From the NCBI GenBank assembly GCA_964575225.1, contig CAZNQW010000012.1, forward strand, positions 1 to 33,459: a DNA stretch of 33,459 bases. The letters run 5' to 3'. Positions 31,198 through 33,459 of the stretch are shown here, piece by piece. How positions within the stretch are numbered: the stretch's first letter is position 1; every line of letters begins with the position of its first letter. The DNA is from CAZNQW01 sp964575225. Its GTDB lineage: Bacteria > Chloroflexota > Anaerolineae > JAAYZQ01. The translations under genes and the position numbers were made by a program. The notes beneath the pieces are model-generated. The model searched no databases. It saw only the letters and a program-made list of their open reading frames with translations, and was not told the origin of the DNA.

Positions 31198-33146
31198 TAC
31201 ACCTCCCCCGCATCCTCTTTGGGTGCTGCGTCCCACCGCTTCAGATGCACCAGCAATACCGAAATGTCCGCCGGATTCACGCCGGGCAACCGGCTGGCCT
31301 GGCCGATCGTCGCCGGACGAGTGTGGGCCAGTTTCTCCTGGGCCTCGGCCCGCAGCCCCGCCAGCGCGGCATAGTCCAAACCGGCGGGGATGCGCCGATC
31401 CTCCAACCGGCGAAAGCGTTCGACCTCCAACCGTTGCTTTTCGATGTAGCCGGCATATTTGGCCTCGACCTCTACCTGGGCGGCGGCCTCGTCCGATAGC
31501 ACTGCCGGCGGCGGGGCCACCTGGCCCACCAGGTGGTAGGTCACCTCGGGCCGGCGCAGAAACTGCAAGGCGTTCACGCCATCCTCCAGCGGCGCCAATC
31601 CCTCTTGGGCCAGCCGATCGTTCAGGCCGTTGTCGCCGGGGCGAAGCCAGGCGCCGCCCAGGCGCTCGATCTCTGCCTCTACCTCTCGCCGTTTGGCCTC
31701 CATGGCTTCGTATCGTTTCCGCGGTAGCAGGCCAATCTCATAGCCGATCTGCGACAGCCTCAGGTCGGCGTTGTCTTGGCGCAGCAGCAAACGGTATTCG
31801 GCGCGACTGGTCAACATGCGATAGGGCTCGTCGATGGTTTTGGTCACCAGATCATCGATCAATACGCCGATGTAGGCCTGGTCGCGCCGGAAAATGACGA
31901 CAGGACGTCCCTGGACCTTGCGCGCGGCATTGATGCCTGCCACCAACCCCTGCGCTGCCGCCTCTTCGTAGCCGCTGGTGCCGTTAATCTGCCCCGCGTG
32001 AAAGAGCCCTTCGATGCGCTTGGTCTCCAGGTCCGCGCTCACCTCCTGGCAGGGCACGCTGTCGTATTCGATGGCATAGCCGGGCCGCATGATCTCTGCC
32101 CGGCGGAGGGCCGGGATGGAACGCAGCATGGCCCCCTGGACCTCCTCGGGCAGTCCGGTAAAGAGGCCCTGGACATAGACCTCACCCGTGTGCCAGCCTT
32201 CCGGCTCCAGGAACAACTGGTGCCGTTCCTTTTCGGGAAAGCGCACCACTTTTTCCTCAAAGCTGGGGCAGTAGCGGGGACCCGGCGCGTCGTGGATGCC
32301 GGGGGCAATGGGCGAGCGGTGCAGGTTCTGACGCACGATCTGCAACGTCTCTGCGGTGGTATAGACCGAATAGCACGGCAACTGGGGTCGCCACTGCGTG
32401 ACCGGTCTCGGGTGGTAGGCTGGGTTGGGGGCCGTTTCCAGAAAGGGGGGAATTCCCTGGTCGGCATGGTACGGCGAAAAGAATAGGGGTGTATCGCTGC
32501 CGGGCTGAACGGTGGTCAGCGCGAGATCGATGCTCCGTGCATCCACGCGGGGCGGCGTGTTGGTCTGGAGGCGCACCAGGGGAAAACCCAGTTCGCGCAG
32601 GCTTGCCGATAGTCCGTCGGCCGGGGGTTCTCCGGCTCGCCCGCCGGGCCAGCGCCTCTCGCCAGAGAGCATCCGCCCCGCCAGAAAGGTGCCGGTGGTG
32701 AGGATCGCGGTGCGCCCCTCGTACTCGCGCCCGGCGTCGGTCCTCACCCCGCGAACCCGGTCGCCCTCGACCCACAGCCCTTCGACGCGCGCCTGCTTCA
32801 GGTGCAGGTTGGGTGTGGTCTCGAGCACGTGCTTCATATAGAGGGAGTATCGTCGCTTGTCGGCCTGGGCCCGCAGAGCCTGGACCGCCGGGCCCCGGCT
32901 CTGGTTCAGCAGCCGAATCTGGATAAAGGTGCGGTCGATGGCCTGTCCCATCTGGCCGCCCAGGGCGTCGATCTCGCGCACCAGGTGGGCCTTGCCGGGG
33001 CCGCCCACACTGGGGTTGCACGGCATCTGGGCCACCAGATCCAGGTTGATGGTCAGCAGGAGCGTCTGCGCGCCCATGCGAGCCGCCGCCAGGGCGGCTT
33101 CGCAGCCGGCGTGTCCTGCCCCCACCACGATCACATCGTAGGTCAC
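31197..33146 (-). CDS. mnmG: tRNA uridine-5-carboxymethylaminomethyl modification enzyme MnmG (GidA)
   Basis: A 649-residue FAD enzyme that, with the GTPase MnmE, modifies the wobble uridine (U34) of several tRNAs. The FAD-binding loop is GAGHAGCE (residues 9-16). Further family blocks are NPSVGGPGKAHLVREIDALGG (split around residues 44-64), TTGTFLAGRMLSGE (150-163) and RYCPSFEEKVVRFPEK with the conserved C293. The C-terminal helical domain contacts MnmE and tRNA. Length is slightly above the usual 620-630. The start is GTG at 33146 (MTYDVIVVG), with GGGAG about 12 bases upstream. mnmE is not in the window. It is the first gene of a two-gene operon with the sortase, an unexpected pairing. Confidence 0.96.
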   Translation of the reverse strand: MTYDVIVVGAGHAGCEAALAAARMGAQTLLLTINLDLVAQMPCNPSVGGPGKAHLVREIDALGGQMGQAIDRTFIQIRLLNQSRGPAVQALRAQADKRRYSLYMKHVLETTPNLHLKQARVEGLWVEGDRVRGVRTDAGREYEGRTAILTTGTFLAGRMLSGERRWPGGRAGEPPADGLSASLRELGFPLVRLQTNTPPRVDARSIDLALTTVQPGSDTPLFFSPYHADQGIPPFLETAPNPAYHPRPVTQWRPQLPCYSVYTTAETLQIVRQNLHRSPIAPGIHDAPGPRYCPSFEEKVVRFPEKERHQLFLEPEGWHTGEVYVQGLFTGLPEEVQGAMLRSIPALRRAEIMRPGYAIEYDSVPCQEVSADLETKRIEGLFHAGQINGTSGYEEAAAQGLVAGINAARKVQGRPVVIFRRDQAYIGVLIDDLVTKTIDEPYRMLTSRAEYRLLLRQDNADLRLSQIGYEIGLLPRKRYEAMEAKRREVEAEIERLGGAWLRPGDNGLNDRLAQEGLAPLEDGVNALQFLRRPEVTYHLVGQVAPPPAVLSDEAAAQVEVEAKYAGYIEKQRLEVERFRRLEDRRIPAGLDYAALAGLRAEAQEKLAHTRPATIGQASRLPGVNPADISVLLVHLKRWDAAPKEDAGEV

Positions 33147-33186
33147 GTGTCTTCTTCTCCCAACGTCCGCGCTCGTCTAATCCGGA

Positions 33187-33215
33187 ATTATACCAGCGAA
33201 CTGGGGGGAAAGCAA
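33187..33215 (-). promoter_or_regulatory. Promoter of the mnmG-sortase operon
   Basis: On the minus strand, -35 TTGCTT (33215-33210), a 17-base spacer and a perfect extended -10, TGG-TATAAT (33192-33187). It lies about 40 bases before the mnmG start codon. The stretch 33147-33459 holds no convincing gene; beyond this promoter it contains only the hairpins listed below. Confidence 0.75.
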
Positions 33216-33312
33216 TCGCCAGAAGACGTGCCGCCAGGGTTGGGTGTCCTTCAAAAATAAGATCTTCGAGTTTCCAAAACGTCGGTGGTCTTGCGCATAC
33301 CCGACTTGCTCA

Positions 33313-33334
33313 GCGCGTCGCCCTCGGGGCGCGC
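33313..33334. repeat. GC-rich inverted repeat upstream of mnmG
   Basis: The outer arms GCGCG (33313-33317) and CGCGC (33330-33334) pair, with an inner CCC-GGG match. It may be a terminator of a gene outside the window or a repeat fragment. Support is limited. Confidence 0.3.
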
Positions 33335-33390
33335 AACCCCGCCCCGCCCCAGATACACAACCCCCTTGCACGGCTTGCATTGTCCCTTGA

Positions 33391-33408
33391 CATGTCTGAA
33401 AAGACATG
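33391..33408. other. Perfect stem-loop with GAAA loop
   Basis: CATGTCT-GAAA-AGACATG is a perfect seven-pair stem with a GNRA-type tetraloop. It lies about 180 bases upstream of the mnmG promoter. It could be an operator (7-4-7 inverted repeat) or an RNA hairpin of an adjoining transcript. No T-tract follows. Confidence 0.45.
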
Positions 33409-33436
33409 GACCCCCGCTTGGAGACTGTTGCGATAC

Positions 33437-33453
33437 TCGCGCGATGCGCGCGA
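33437..33453. repeat. CG-only hairpin at the window end
   Basis: TCGCGCG-ATG-CGCGCGA is a perfect seven-pair inverted repeat, six bases from the end of the window. It resembles the hairpin at positions 1-13 in composition only. Confidence 0.4.
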
Positions 33454-33459
33454 ATGTGG

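Noticed and set aside
30040..31374. A 444-codon plus-strand open frame across the sortase and mnmG end
   Set aside because: Gly/Arg/His-rich shadow of the sortase; the minus strand has intact catalytic residues.
33177..33407. A 76-codon minus-strand open frame upstream of mnmG
   Set aside because: It covers the mnmG promoter and several hairpins, has no ribosome site of note and no recognisable features.

Overview
This window looks like part of a draft genome of a GC-rich, free-living bacterium, most probably a member of Chloroflexota (Anaerolineae-like). That placement is an inference. It rests on the style of the proteins: an FHA-TPR-TolB membrane protein, a sortase with a cysteine-rich front end, a SpoIID-like protein with no spore genes nearby, an AlkZ-related winged-helix protein, and a 13-gene complex I operon with fused nuoCD. 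A run of exactly 100 N at 9215-9314 is a scaffold gap, so the true distance between its two sides is unknown.

Layout. (1) 99-812: a cytoplasmic tandem FKBP prolyl isomerase. It is followed by a roughly 400-base gene-free stretch with several inverted repeats (813-1218). (2) 1219-4422, minus strand: a cell-surface glycan operon of two GT-B glycosyltransferases and a SAM methyltransferase, transcribed from a near-consensus promoter at 4515-4543. (3) 4787 to the gap, plus strand: a divergent operon with its own consensus promoter at 4633-4661. It encodes a membrane-bound CapD/FlaA1-type nucleotide-sugar dehydratase, a small three-helix membrane protein, an MprF/AglD-type integral membrane protein and a DUF1972-type glycosyltransferase cut by the gap. 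Together (2) and (3) form one divergent exopolysaccharide or surface-glycan locus. (4) 24597 down to 9361, minus strand: a complete respiratory complex I operon, nuoA-B-CD-E-[ferritin-like]-F-G-H-I-J-K-L-M-N, with a perfect TTGACA -35 box upstream. All iron-sulfur ligand sets and the key proton-channel residues are visible. A ferritin-like diiron protein is inserted between nuoE and nuoF. (5) 25019-27459, plus strand: a SpoIID/LytB-domain protein translationally coupled to an AlkZ-related winged-helix protein, then a single-domain response regulator with its own promoter. (6) 29943-27466, minus strand: a large FHA-transmembrane-TPR-beta-propeller protein. (7) 33146-30154, minus strand: mnmG (tRNA U34 modification) coupled to a sortase that carries an N-terminal Cys-rich module.

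No tRNA, rRNA, CRISPR array, transposase or phage gene was seen. Promoters are unusually easy to read: six sigma-70-like hexamer pairs all have a 17-base spacer. The points most worth a second look are the ferritin-like gene inside the complex I operon, the Cys-rich module on the sortase, the SpoIID-like protein with no visible signal peptide coupled to a DNA-binding-type partner, and the FHA-TPR-propeller transmembrane protein.
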